Assembly (NCBI RefSeq): GCF_017742835.1
Contig: NZ_CP072392.1
Span: 645,388 to 709,387, forward strand
DNA: 64,000 nucleotides
Direction of reading: 5' to 3'
Origin: Aquabacter sp. L1I39
GTDB taxonomy: Bacteria > Pseudomonadota > Alphaproteobacteria > Rhizobiales > Xanthobacteraceae
Part shown: positions 15,821-24,433 of the stretch, one piece after another
How the letters are laid out: every line of letters begins with the position of its first letter
Numbering within the stretch: position 1 is the stretch's first letter
The notes under the pieces: model-generated
What the model saw: the letters and a program-made list of their open reading frames with translations, nothing else
Database searches by the model: none
Told to the model about the DNA's origin: nothing
Position numbers and translations under genes: made by a program

Positions 15821-17413
15821 AATGCCGTCGGCCCCGCCATCGGCGCGCGGATCATGGGCGCCTTCCAGGCCCCCCTTGGGATGCAGGATGACCGCGCCCG
15901 CATGGCCCATGGTGTCGGAGAAGGCCTCCGGGAGCACCTCCAGGTCATGCCCGGCGGAGACGAGGGCGCGCACCAGGCTCTCGTCGAAGCGGTTTTCCAG
16001 CCGCAGATTGTTGTGGGTGGAGCCCCAGGTCCGACCCAGCAGCCAACGCGGCGCGGCGATGGCCTCGCCCAAAGGCTCGCGGAACAGCACGTGGCGGGTG
16101 AAGACGGCCGCCTGCGTTTGCGGCTGGCCCTCCCCGCCCATGGTGCCATAGGCCATGATCCGCCCGTCCGCGAGATCGGCGAGCGCGGGATTGAGGGTGT
16201 GGAAGGGCCGCCGGCCGGGGGTGAGCGGGTTCACCGCCTTCGCGTTCAGCGAGAAGGAGGCGCCCCGGTTCTGCATCAGCACGCCGGTGGCCGGCAGCAC
16301 GCAGCCCGAACCGAACTCGAAATAGATGGACTGGATATAGGACACCGCCAGCCCCGAGGCATCGGCCGCGCCGAGCCAGATGGTGTCGCCATGGGCCGCC
16401 GGCTGCGGCCAGGGCAGCGCGCGCTTCATGTCGATCCGGGCGGCTTCCGGGTCGAGGAAGGCGGGATCGAGATAGCGCGTCACGTCCTCGGCCAGCAGGT
16501 CATGGTCCCGCACCACGGTGTCGCGCACGAGGAAGGCGCGCTTGGTGGCTTCCACCAGCCCGTGCACATGGTCGAAGCCCTCCGGCGCGCGGACGTTCAG
16601 GCGGTCGAACAGGCCGAGAATGATGAGAGAGGCGAGGCCCTGGGTGGGCGGGGGCGCGTTATAGACGGTGCCAGCCTTCAGCTTCACCTGGAGCGGGGCG
16701 CGGGTGACCGCCCGGTAGCGTTCAAGATCCGCGCGGGTCACCGGGCTGCCGATGCGCTCCAGGTCGCCGGCAATCTCGCGGCCCACATCGCCGCGATAGA
16801 AATCGTCGAGCCCCGCGCTCACCAGATGCTCCAGCATCTCGGCCAGGCCCGGCTGCACCAGCACCTGCCCGAGTTCCGGCACCTTGCCGCCGGGCAGGAA
16901 GGTGCGGGCAAAGCCGGGGGACGGCTCCAGCTCCGCCCGACGGGATGCGGTCAATTCCACCTGAGAGCGCGTCACCGGCACGCCGGCGCGGGCGTGGCGG
17001 ATGGCAGGCTCCAGGAGTTCGCGGAGCCCCAGCTTGCCGCCGAAGGCCCGCGCCGCCTCATGGGCGAGCGCCCAGCCACCCACCGCGCCGGGCACGGTGA
17101 GCGCCGCCAGAGGCCCCCGGAAGGGAATGGTGTCGTGGCCGAGGTCGCGATAATGGGCGATGGTGGCCTTGGCGCCGGCAAAGCCGCAGGCCTCGATATA
17201 GCGCACGCGGCCGGAAGGCTCGCGGATGAGCCAGAAGCCGTCGCCACCCACATGATTCATGTGCGGATAGACCACCGCGATGGCCGCCGCCGCCGCCAGC
17301 GCCGCCTCCACCGCATTACCCCCCTCCGCGAGGATCTGCTTGCCCGCCTGCGTGGCGAGATGATGGGGGGTGGCGACCATGCCGCGCCCGGCGCGGGTGC
17401 TCTCATGGGTCAT
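15818..17413 (-). CDS. Gamma-glutamyltransferase family protein
   Basis: A member of the Ntn-hydrolase gamma-glutamyltransferase family, which cleaves gamma-glutamyl amides such as glutathione after autoprocessing. The 531-residue protein is the normal length. The family motifs are present: GGNAVEAALAAAAA near residue 31 and HVGGDGFWL near 54. The nucleophile Thr344 in GDTIWLGAADASG aligns with the catalytic Thr of E. coli GGT, where the sequence is TTHYS, so the local motif is divergent. No signal peptide is visible, unlike periplasmic GGT. It may therefore be a cytoplasmic acylase or oxamate/amide hydrolase of the same fold. Confidence 0.87.
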   Translation of the reverse strand: MTHESTRAGRGMVATPHHLATQAGKQILAEGGNAVEAALAAAAAIAVVYPHMNHVGGDGFWLIREPSGRVRYIEACGFAGAKATIAHYRDLGHDTIPFRGPLAALTVPGAVGGWALAHEAARAFGGKLGLRELLEPAIRHARAGVPVTRSQVELTASRRAELEPSPGFARTFLPGGKVPELGQVLVQPGLAEMLEHLVSAGLDDFYRGDVGREIAGDLERIGSPVTRADLERYRAVTRAPLQVKLKAGTVYNAPPPTQGLASLIILGLFDRLNVRAPEGFDHVHGLVEATKRAFLVRDTVVRDHDLLAEDVTRYLDPAFLDPEAARIDMKRALPWPQPAAHGDTIWLGAADASGLAVSYIQSIYFEFGSGCVLPATGVLMQNRGASFSLNAKAVNPLTPGRRPFHTLNPALADLADGRIMAYGTMGGEGQPQTQAAVFTRHVLFREPLGEAIAAPRWLLGRTWGSTHNNLRLENRFDESLVRALVSAGHDLEVLPEAFSDTMGHAGAVILHPKGGLEGAHDPRADGGADGI

Positions 17414-17623
17414 GTGCAGGGATCTCCGAAACAGGTCGATTCGCGCGGCGGGGCGCGTTCTGCGCTTCTATAGCAGTCCCGCGCGGGCAAGGCGCCCGCC
17501 GCCGCGCTTGACCCGCCGGCCGTTGCGGCGCAGTGTCCGGCGGCAAACGCCCCCGGCCTTACCGGGGCGATCGGATAGGTGTGGCGTCGCAGGCGGAGGC
17601 CGCGCGACGGGAGAGGACAGGAC

Positions 17624-17863
17624 ATGGCAGGGAACGCACGCACAGGCCGCAAACATATGTTGACGGTGGCCAGCGCGACGCTGTTCGTGGCTCTGCAAGC
17701 CGTGGCGACCGCGCTCGCCGCCGGCTGGGCGGTGGGTGGCCTGTTCAACCTGGGCGATATCGGCGAATACGTGCTGATGGCCCTGTTCTCGGTGGTCGCC
17801 ATCTACGGCACCTACCGCTATGGCCGCATGGCGGCCATTGCCGAGGCCAAGCTCGCAAACTGA
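17624..17863 (+). CDS. Small two-helix membrane protein, unknown function
   Basis: A 79-residue protein starting at ATG 17624 after GGACAGGAC. Two hydrophobic helices are visible, at about residues 15-37 (ATLFVALQAVATALAAGWAVG) and 43-60 (YVLMALFSVVAIYGTY), with a short loop and a charged tail. No family recognised. It is monocistronic, divergent from the gamma-glutamyltransferase gene. Codon use matches the chromosome, supporting a real gene. Confidence 0.7.
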   Translation: MAGNARTGRKHMLTVASATLFVALQAVATALAAGWAVGGLFNLGDIGEYVLMALFSVVAIYGTYRYGRMAAIAEAKLAN

Positions 17864-17877
17864 CCTTGCGCGCGCCG

Positions 17878-17952
17878 GTTTCTTAAGAGCCCGTCCCGAA
17901 AGGGTCGAGCGGCCGGGCGATTCACCGTGAACGGATCCGGCTCTTAAGAAAC
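17878..17952. repeat. Palindrome-flanked intergenic repeat element
   Basis: A perfect 14-bp inverted repeat, GTTTCTTAAGAGCC (17878-17891) and GGCTCTTAAGAAAC (17939-17952), encloses 47 bp containing GATTCACCG and CGGATCCGGCTCT. The same two words recur in the repeat block at 19929-19985, on the other side of the radical SAM gene. It may also act as a bidirectional terminator between the two convergent genes around it. Confidence 0.75.
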
Positions 17953-17975
17953 GTATGGACTCTCAACGCAGTATG

Positions 17976-19658
17976 TCAGCACGCGGCCGCGCCAACGGAA
18001 GCCGGACTGTGGCCAGGAATGCCACACCCATTCAACATGCTGAGATAGTCGACATCATACCGATGCGCCAGCTCGCGCCACCAGGCATCCCTTGCGAACA
18101 CCTCGAGCGCCTCGGCTGCGTGATGCGCAGCCAGATCTGCCTCTTCCAGTCCCTTGTAGCACAAAGACATGTAAAGATGACCAAAGGCGTGATCTGGATA
18201 CTTGATAACGACATTCTTCAGATAATGTAACGCCACGTCGTAGCGACCGATTTTCATGTTGTAGTTTTCAACGAAATTTACCCGCAACTGCGTCTCGTAC
18301 GCATACTTCTCCAATCTTTCCGGATCGACGCCCGGCGAGCGGATGACCGACTTGGTGGCGACGAAGTTGGCATTGTTGGTATTTTCGATATAGCCATTTT
18401 CGACGCAAATGTCATACAAGCGACTTCCGAAAATTGGGATCGCCAGAAAGACGTGAACCCAATCAAACCCATTCTCGATTAACATCTCTAGCGTCTCCTG
18501 GCGATGCTCATCCTGTTCGCCGGGCAGACCGACAACAATGAATACATGCGAGCGCACGTTGAATTTGCGCAACGCCTCGACCGCAGGCCGGATCAGCTTC
18601 TTCTTTAGAGGCTTCTTGATGATGTTATTGAGCACATGGTCAGAACCCGATTCCACCGCCAGCGCCACGGCGGACACGCCAGCACTGGCGAACAATTCCG
18701 CCACTTCCTCGTCGATGGCATAGACCGCCACGCCGTTGGGAAATTCCAGGCGGATGCCCAGGCTCGCCAGTTCACGCAACAACCGCTTGGCGCGGTCACG
18801 GTCGTGGAAGAAGTGATCGTCTTCCACCATCAACACGGTCATGCCGAACTCGTCACGCATGCGCGTAACGTCTTGAATAATCCGCTCGATGGACATGAAA
18901 CGCACGTCGCGGCCATGCAACGCCGGATTGGAGCAGAACACGCACAGGAACGGGCATCCGCGCGACGTATGGATGGCCATCTCGCGCTTGGGCTGATCGG
19001 TATAACGCTTGTCGATTCCGCGATTGTTATAATGATCGAGATTGAGCATCGCGTAGTTCATCTGCGGAATGTCATCGAGATTGGTGATGAACGTATGCTC
19101 CGGTATCTTGCCGGCCGCCGCAGACGTGCGGCTGACCCAGGACTTGTGATTGGCGATCACCGCGTCGGGATCGGGGGAATCGATCAACTCCTTCAGCGGC
19201 AGTTCGCCCTCGCCTTTGCAGATGGCATCGAGATCAGGGCACTGCTCCAGCATCAGCTTATAGGCGGCCGACGGCAACCCGCCGCCGGCAATGGTCAAGG
19301 TGTTAGGATCGAAATCCTTCACCGCCTTCACCAGGCTCTGGATGTAGTCGAAAGAGGAGTTGAACAGCGCGGACACACCTACGATATCCGGCTTGAACGC
19401 CTTGAGAACGGCCGTCACCTCCGCGCGAAAGACCGCTTCATAGGAGTCCACCGACCGCTCTTCCACGAGCCGCTTCAGCGTCAGATTGAGGTCAAGCAGT
19501 TGCAGGCCGCCAAGGCGTTCGCAATGCCTGGTCAGATAGGCTTCCATGGACAGGATGCCATAGGGAATGGTGAAAGCAGGAAGAACAGCTGCACGCGTCT
19601 TGTCGAGATAGTCCGCCGCGTTGAAATAGGGGGGAATGACGAAGAGCAGCTTTTTCAT
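17976..19658 (-). CDS. B12-binding/radical SAM protein with C-terminal helical repeats
   Basis: The 560-residue protein starts MKKLLFVIPPYFNAADYL, a typical cobalamin-binding (Rossmann-like) domain (about 1-190). The radical SAM core follows, with the 4Fe-4S ligands Cys235, Cys239 and Cys242 (CPFLCVFC). The region around ALAVESGSDHVLNNI is typical of the Elp3/MiaB-like TIM barrel. The C-terminal 90 residues look like TPR-type helices (YDVALHYLKNVVIKYPDHAFGHLYMSL). Such enzymes methylate or rearrange lipids, antibiotics or peptides; the substrate here cannot be told. I start at 19658 rather than 16 codons upstream because of the domain start. It stands alone, is visibly AT-richer than its neighbours, and is bracketed by palindromic repeats, which suggests horizontal acquisition. 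Confidence 0.88.
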   Translation of the reverse strand: MKKLLFVIPPYFNAADYLDKTRAAVLPAFTIPYGILSMEAYLTRHCERLGGLQLLDLNLTLKRLVEERSVDSYEAVFRAEVTAVLKAFKPDIVGVSALFNSSFDYIQSLVKAVKDFDPNTLTIAGGGLPSAAYKLMLEQCPDLDAICKGEGELPLKELIDSPDPDAVIANHKSWVSRTSAAAGKIPEHTFITNLDDIPQMNYAMLNLDHYNNRGIDKRYTDQPKREMAIHTSRGCPFLCVFCSNPALHGRDVRFMSIERIIQDVTRMRDEFGMTVLMVEDDHFFHDRDRAKRLLRELASLGIRLEFPNGVAVYAIDEEVAELFASAGVSAVALAVESGSDHVLNNIIKKPLKKKLIRPAVEALRKFNVRSHVFIVVGLPGEQDEHRQETLEMLIENGFDWVHVFLAIPIFGSRLYDICVENGYIENTNNANFVATKSVIRSPGVDPERLEKYAYETQLRVNFVENYNMKIGRYDVALHYLKNVVIKYPDHAFGHLYMSLCYKGLEEADLAAHHAAEALEVFARDAWWRELAHRYDVDYLSMLNGCGIPGHSPASVGAAAC

Positions 19659-19872
19659 CGATAGGCACCCCGCGGCCGCAGACCAGAGCTGAAACGCACG
19701 TTTCATGTTCGGGCGATGTTAGTCAGCGGTCCTGTCGCGAGGCTTGTGGATTGTCAGAGCAGACACGTTCTTGGGATCTGTAGCCTGATGTGCTCTGGCG
19801 TCCACATCCAGAGCTTGAATCACAACCACCCGCACAGCGATGTTCCCCAAACCCGAATGTCCAAGCAGGCTC
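19659..19872. other. Intergenic region upstream of the radical SAM gene
   Basis: This stretch should hold the promoter of the minus-strand radical SAM gene. No convincing -35/-10 pair or conserved open frame was identified. It leads into the palindromic repeat block starting at 19873. Confidence 0.5.
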
Positions 19873-19926
19873 CTAGAGCGCGAGCCGACTGGACGGTGAA
19901 CAGCCCTCCAACTCATTGAATAGAGA
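19873..19926. repeat. Intergenic repeat, copy A
   Basis: Begins CTAGAGCGCGAGCCGA and ends CTCATTGAATAGAGA. The same beginning and end occur in copy B (19982-20049: CTAGAGCGCGATCCGA ... CTTATTGATAGAGA), with GGTGAA and GCCCTC at matching places inside. Confidence 0.78.
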
Positions 19927-19981
19927 CGGATTCACCGAGCCCATCGGATCGCCATGTGATTTAATGTGCCCGGATCCGGCT

Positions 19982-20098
19982 CTAGAGCGCGATCCGATCA
20001 GATTGAACCAATCTGATCGGTGAATCGCCCTCTAACTTATTGATAGAGAATGCGCGATCCGATCAGCCTGCGGTGCAGGCTGATCGGCGCATGCTCTA
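19982..20098. repeat. Intergenic repeat copy B with two perfect palindromes
   Basis: The block contains CCGATCAGATT (19994-20004) paired with AATCTGATCGG (20010-20020), and CCGATCAGCCTGC (20059-20071) paired with GCAGGCTGATCGG (20075-20087). Both stems are perfect. The last bases include the stop codon of the adjacent nitroreductase gene, so the second hairpin may serve as its terminator. REP-like elements of this kind are usual in rhizobial intergenic DNA. Confidence 0.82.
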
Positions 20099-20737
20099 GG
20101 GGCTCCAACGCGTGACGATGGCTGCCATGTCCGGCCGAGGGCGGTCAGCCACCACGTCCGCCGGGCTCCCCAGATGCAGGAAGCCCGCCACCCGCTCGGA
20201 CGGCAGAACGCCCAGAAGCGCCGCCGCCTCAGGGTCCCGCCCCGGCCATTTCAGCAGCCAGTGGGCGGCGTAGCCCATGGCGGTGGCCGCCGCGATCAGG
20301 TTCATGCAGGCCGCGCCCGCGGAGAGCACCTGGTTGAATTCCGGCACCTTGGCGGCGGGATCGGGCCGGCTCACGGCCACCACCGTCACCGGCGCGCGCA
20401 TCATGTAATCCCGCCACATCTGCGCCTTGGCGTCCGGCAGATCGGGGTTCTGCGCCTTGTAGAGCGCATCGAACCGCCGCCCCGCCTCGGCGCGGGCCTC
20501 CCCCTCCAGCACGATAAAGCGCCACGGCACGAGGCGGCCATGATCCGGCACGCGGGCGGCAATGGCGAGCATGGTGTCCAGTTCCGCCGCGCTCGGGCCG
20601 GGCGCGACCAGCGCCCGCAGCGGCAGCGAGCGGCGCGTGGCCAGAAGCTCCAGCATCTCCCGCGAAGTGGGCGCCGGGATCGGCGTGCCGTCATGGAGGG
20701 GCGCGGCGGTGGCGGCGTGATGGGGGGCGTGCGCCAT
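20096..20737 (-). CDS. Nitroreductase family protein (YdjA-like)
   Basis: A 213-residue FMN-dependent oxidoreductase of the nitroreductase fold. The N-terminal RRS motif (TRRSLPLRALVAPGPSAAEL) and the PDHGRLVPWRFIVL segment, which contacts FMN, are typical of the minimal YdjA type; the C-terminal LGSP and family segments GAACMNLIAAATAMGYAAHW are also present. It acts in the cytoplasm using NAD(P)H; the natural substrate is unknown. The start is 9 bp downstream of the SulP transporter stop, so the two are co-transcribed. Confidence 0.9.
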   Translation of the reverse strand: MAHAPHHAATAAPLHDGTPIPAPTSREMLELLATRRSLPLRALVAPGPSAAELDTMLAIAARVPDHGRLVPWRFIVLEGEARAEAGRRFDALYKAQNPDLPDAKAQMWRDYMMRAPVTVVAVSRPDPAAKVPEFNQVLSAGAACMNLIAAATAMGYAAHWLLKWPGRDPEAAALLGVLPSERVAGFLHLGSPADVVADRPRPDMAAIVTRWSP

Positions 20738-20746
20738 AAGTCTCCC

Positions 20747-22441
20747 TCAGGCGATGGACGGCGTGGCCGGATCGGCGGCGGATGCGTGCAGCGCCTCCTC
20801 GAAACTGTCCACCCACAGGATGGCGGGCGGCTCTGGCTTCAGCCCCATCTGGCTGAGCACGCGGGCGGTCTGAGGCCTGAGGCCGCACAGAATCACACGC
20901 GTGCCGCCATTGCGGCAGCGGCGGACGAAATCGGCGATGGCGCCGGCACCGGTGGCGTCGATGAGCGGCACATCCTCCATGCGCAGGATGAAGGCGCGAG
21001 GGGGCTGGCCGATCTGGTCGAGGACTTCGGACAGGCGCGCGGCGGCGCCGAAGAAAAGCGGGCCGGACACATCGAACGCCTCCACCCCCGGCGGCAGCAA
21101 GGCGCGGGAATCGGTCTCATCGGTGTCGGGCAAATGGGCGACGGACGAGGCCTCCGCCATGCGATGCATGAAGATGACCGCCGCCAGAACCACGCCCACG
21201 CCAATGGCCACGGTCAGGTCCACCACCACAGTAAGGAAGAAGGTGGAGAGCAGCAGGATCCGATCGCCCATGGGGGCGCTCATGAGATGGCGCATCTTGT
21301 CCATCTCGCTCATGTTCCAGGCCACCACCATGAGAATGGCCGCCAGGCTCGCCAGCGGAATATAGACCGCGAACGGCGCCAGAACGAGCATCACCGCCAG
21401 CACGAACACCGCATGCAGCACCCCGGACATGGGCGAGCGGGCGCCGGCGCGGATATTGGTGGCGGTGCGGGCGATGGCGCCGGTGGCAGGCAGGCCGCCG
21501 AACAGGGCGGAGGCGGTGTTGGCGACACCCTGGGCCACCAGTTCCGCATTGGGTCGGTGCCGCCCGCCGGTCATGCCATCGGCCACCACGGCGGAGAGCA
21601 GGCTTTCGACGCCCGCCAGAAAGGCGATGGTGATGGCGCTCGGCAGCAGGTCGGAGAGGCGCTCAAGCGTCACAACAGGAAAGGCGGGGGCCGGCAGGCC
21701 GGCCGAAAGGGCACCGAAACGCGAGCCGATGGTGGCCACCGGCAGGTGGAAGGCGGTTACCAGCACCGCGCCCAGGAGCACGGCGATGAGGAAGCCCGGC
21801 GCCTTGGGCGCGATCTTCCGCAGCACCAGGATGAGCGCCAGGGCACCCGCGGACACCGCCGTGGTGACCGGCGACAGGCTGGAGGCGCCGGCGAGGAGCG
21901 CCTCCCACTGGCCGAGGAACTCGGCCGGCAAATGGGCGATGGACAGGCCGAAAAAGTCCTTCACCTGGCTGGAAAAGATGATAACGGCGATGCCGGCGGT
22001 GAAACCGGTGACCACAGGCTCGGGGATGTAGCGCATGAAGGTGCCCACCTTCAGGACGCCTGCCACCAGCAGCATGAGGCCGGCCATGAGGGTGGCGAGC
22101 AGGAGGCCGTCATAGCCGTGCTGGGCGATCACATGCGCGACAACCACCACGAAGGCGCCGGTGGGACCGCCAATCTGGTAGCGGCTGCCACCCAGCGCCG
22201 AAATGAGGAAGCCGGCCACCACCACGGTGACGAGCCCCTTCTCCGGCCCCGTGCCGGAGGCGATGGCGAGCGCCATGGCCAGCGGCAAGGCGACGATGGC
22301 GACCGTGAGGCCGGACACCGCATCCGCCCGCAAGTCCTTGAATCCATAGCCTTGGCGGAAGGTCGTGACAATCTTCGGCAGCAGCCCGTCGCGCCGCGGC
22401 GCGCGCCCCCGATGTGGTGAGAGGCCGGCCAGATCAGCCAT
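20747..22441 (-). CDS. SulP family inorganic anion transporter with STAS domain
   Basis: A 564-residue inner-membrane transporter of the SLC26/SulP family, which moves sulfate, bicarbonate or related anions by proton or sodium coupling. The transmembrane domain (about residues 25-420) has the SulP signature near its start (VSGLTVAIVALPLAMALAIASG) and GGPTGAFVVVV. The C-terminal STAS domain lies at about 445-550 (FDVSGPLFFGAA ... VPLIDATGAGAI). The substrate cannot be assigned by sequence. It is followed by the nitroreductase gene in the same operon. Confidence 0.93.
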   Translation of the reverse strand: MADLAGLSPHRGRAPRRDGLLPKIVTTFRQGYGFKDLRADAVSGLTVAIVALPLAMALAIASGTGPEKGLVTVVVAGFLISALGGSRYQIGGPTGAFVVVVAHVIAQHGYDGLLLATLMAGLMLLVAGVLKVGTFMRYIPEPVVTGFTAGIAVIIFSSQVKDFFGLSIAHLPAEFLGQWEALLAGASSLSPVTTAVSAGALALILVLRKIAPKAPGFLIAVLLGAVLVTAFHLPVATIGSRFGALSAGLPAPAFPVVTLERLSDLLPSAITIAFLAGVESLLSAVVADGMTGGRHRPNAELVAQGVANTASALFGGLPATGAIARTATNIRAGARSPMSGVLHAVFVLAVMLVLAPFAVYIPLASLAAILMVVAWNMSEMDKMRHLMSAPMGDRILLLSTFFLTVVVDLTVAIGVGVVLAAVIFMHRMAEASSVAHLPDTDETDSRALLPPGVEAFDVSGPLFFGAAARLSEVLDQIGQPPRAFILRMEDVPLIDATGAGAIADFVRRCRNGGTRVILCGLRPQTARVLSQMGLKPEPPAILWVDSFEEALHASAADPATPSIA

Positions 22442-22790
22442 GCATGACCCCCTGCGCTTCGACAGAATGCGGGGACAAGACCCCGCCGGGGATCATAGCC
22501 CCGGCCCCCGCCATGAAGCTTGCTCCTGAAGAGCCAACAATTCATGTACCAAAACGTCACAGATGTGTGTTACTGTCATAAATGCCGATCTGCTACGCGT
22601 ATTCCGTTTGGCTCGCGTGGCAGGTGGGTGTGTCCAGTAGGCTGAAAGGCAAGACGCGGGTGGCTGACTTGAGCGTGTCGTCAGGACTTCTGTTGGGTCG
22701 TCTGAGGATGTGAGTATCAAAAACGCAAACAAGTTCAGCAAGTGGATGGCCCTGGCCAAGATTGGCGACCTGACCTCAACGGAAATACAC
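22442..22790. other. Divergent intergenic region with long cold-shock gene leader
   Basis: This 349-bp gap separates the divergent SulP and cold-shock genes. Part of it (22540-22620) is clearly AT-richer than the surroundings and is the likely promoter zone, though no consensus boxes are convincing. The resulting leader of the cold-shock gene would be long, as is usual for csp mRNAs. The in-frame ATG-less extension from 22710 shows no conserved protein sequence. Confidence 0.45.
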
Positions 22791-23465
22791 ATGAGCCGTA
22801 ACCGAGACTTCCGAGAGCCGCGCCGTCGCGGATTTGATGACGACTTTGCACCGCCGCGTGACCGTGGTTTTGGAGGAGAGCGCGCGTTTTCCTCGCCGAG
22901 CAGCAGCTTCAGCTCGCCCGCGCCGTCCGGCCCGCCGATCGACGCGACTGTGAAGTGGTTCAACCCTGAAAAGGGCTTCGGATTCGTCGAACTCTCCGAC
23001 GGCTCCGGCGACGTGTTCCTGCATGCCCGCGCCCTTGAGGCCGCTGGCCAGGAAAGCGTTCCCCCCGGCTCCAAGCTCTCCGTGCGCGTGGGCCAGGGCC
23101 AGAAGGGCCGTCAGGTCACCGAAGTTCTCGACGTGGACACCTCCACGGCGGAAGCGGCTCCCCCGCGCCGGGCTCCCGGCGGCTTCGGCGGCGCCCCCCG
23201 TTCGGGCGGCTTCGGCGGCGGCGCTGGTGGTCCCCGTGCGGCCTCCGGCCCCACCGAGGAGCGCGTCGGCACCGTGAAGTGGTACAACCCCGACAAGGGG
23301 TTCGGCTTCATCGCGGTTGAAGGCGGCGGCAAGGACGTGTTCGTCCACGTGACCGTGGTGTCCCGTTCCGGCCTGTCCGACCTCAGCGAAGGCCAGCGCG
23401 TCGTGGTGCAGGTCGGCCAGGGTCCCAAGGGTCCCGAGGCGCGCGGCATCGAAGTCGCGGACTGA
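22791..23465 (+). CDS. Double cold-shock-domain protein
   Basis: A 224-residue RNA/ssDNA-binding protein with two cold-shock domains. The first is at about 48-115 (RNP1 KGFGFV 61-66, RNP2 DVFLH 74-78). The second is at about 157-222 (KGFGFI 169-174, DVFVH 182-186). Between them is a Gly/Arg/Pro-rich linker with GGFGG repeats, and the N-terminus is Arg/Asp-rich (SRNRDFREPRRRGFDDDF). Tandem CSD proteins are common in alphaproteobacteria and act as RNA chaperones. The start at 22791 is chosen because GGAA lies 9 bp upstream and the sequence before it is not conserved in character. A terminator-like hairpin follows. Confidence 0.95.
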   Translation: MSRNRDFREPRRRGFDDDFAPPRDRGFGGERAFSSPSSSFSSPAPSGPPIDATVKWFNPEKGFGFVELSDGSGDVFLHARALEAAGQESVPPGSKLSVRVGQGQKGRQVTEVLDVDTSTAEAAPPRRAPGGFGGAPRSGGFGGGAGGPRAASGPTEERVGTVKWYNPDKGFGFIAVEGGGKDVFVHVTVVSRSGLSDLSEGQRVVVQVGQGPKGPEARGIEVAD

Positions 23466-23490
23466 TCCGCTTCTTGACGAGATAAAGGCT

Positions 23491-23521
23491 GACGGGCGGA
23501 AGACACCCTCTTCCGCCCGTC
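23491..23521 (+). terminator. Hairpin after the cold-shock gene
   Basis: GACGGGCGGAAG (23491-23502) pairs perfectly with CTTCCGCCCGTC (23510-23521) around a 7-nt loop. It begins 26 bp after the stop. No T tract follows, but the 12-bp stem is strong. Confidence 0.65.
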
Positions 23522-24241
23522 ATGCCATGACTGCGCCCTTGACCGTGGGTCAGCCGCGCGGAGGTTTGCGCACCCGGTGCCGAGCGGGTGTGTCCGAAGG
23601 AAGTGTGTGGGGCTTCCTCTGCGGATCGCTGCGGGCAAACCGATGCATCGCCGGATGTCCGGGTGTTCGCTACGGCGCCGGGCCTTCGTGTGCCAAGATT
23701 AGCGCCCAGACGGGGTGCCCGGAATTGGTGCCAACGCCTTTGTGCCAAACCTTGTGGTGTCTTCGCATTCCCGTTGTTGCGGGTTGTCTCTGTCCCCGGT
23801 TGGATGAACGGGGAATCGGGGCATGTCGTGACAAGGCCGCCAGAAGCCAGCACCGCCCGACGCCGGGCATGTTGGACGTGAAATCGGCTTCGATCTGGCG
23901 GGTACATCACGGAGCGTGATGAGGGGGCGCTCGGCTGCGGCACGTCGCGGGACATCGGCCTGGACTTTCTCTCGCAGGCTGGTCGGTGGGTGATTTTGCC
24001 GGAATGGTTCGCCTGGATGGTTTATACACGAGCCTTGGCCGATGAGGCGGATACGGGCTTATCGCACACGGACGCGGCGGTTGGGCCGGCGCAGTTTGGA
24101 TTGAACTTTTATCAGCGAGCGCGCCATGGCTCCCAATGAAGTGCCTGTGTCTTCGTGGAACCCATCGCGCTCTCCCAGTCGACATGTCCGGCGTTGTCAG
24201 GGCGGCGCCGCCTTGTCTTTCAGCACGGAGCAAAACCCATA
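23522..24241. other. 720-bp intergenic stretch without a recognised gene
   Basis: Short open frames exist on both strands but their products are Arg/Pro/Cys-rich and lack protein-like character. The base composition is slightly less GC-rich than coding DNA and wobble GC bias is lost, so it looks non-coding. It could hide a small RNA; no family was recognised. Confidence 0.5.
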
Positions 24242-24433
24242 ATGGCTCAACAGACAGAGGCTGACCTGAAGGGTCTCCTCGAACGACTGAAGAACGCCCA
24301 GCGTGACCTGCTGCTCGCCGCGGCACAGGCCACCACTGTTCCCTCCGACGGCGCCCTGCGGAAGATTTCCGAGCTGGAGGGAGCCATTGCGGCGACGGAA
24401 GCCCTGATTCAGGACGAGCGCAAGAGGCGCTGA
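24242..24433 (+). CDS. Small coiled-coil protein, unknown function
   Basis: A 63-residue hydrophilic protein (MAQQTEADLKGLLERL...), mostly a single amphipathic helix with heptad-like Leu spacing and a basic end (DERKRR). GGAG lies about 13 bp before the ATG at 24242. No family recognised. It stands alone between two long intergenic regions; strong wobble GC bias supports a real gene. Confidence 0.6.
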   Translation: MAQQTEADLKGLLERLKNAQRDLLLAAAQATTVPSDGALRKISELEGAIAATEALIQDERKRR

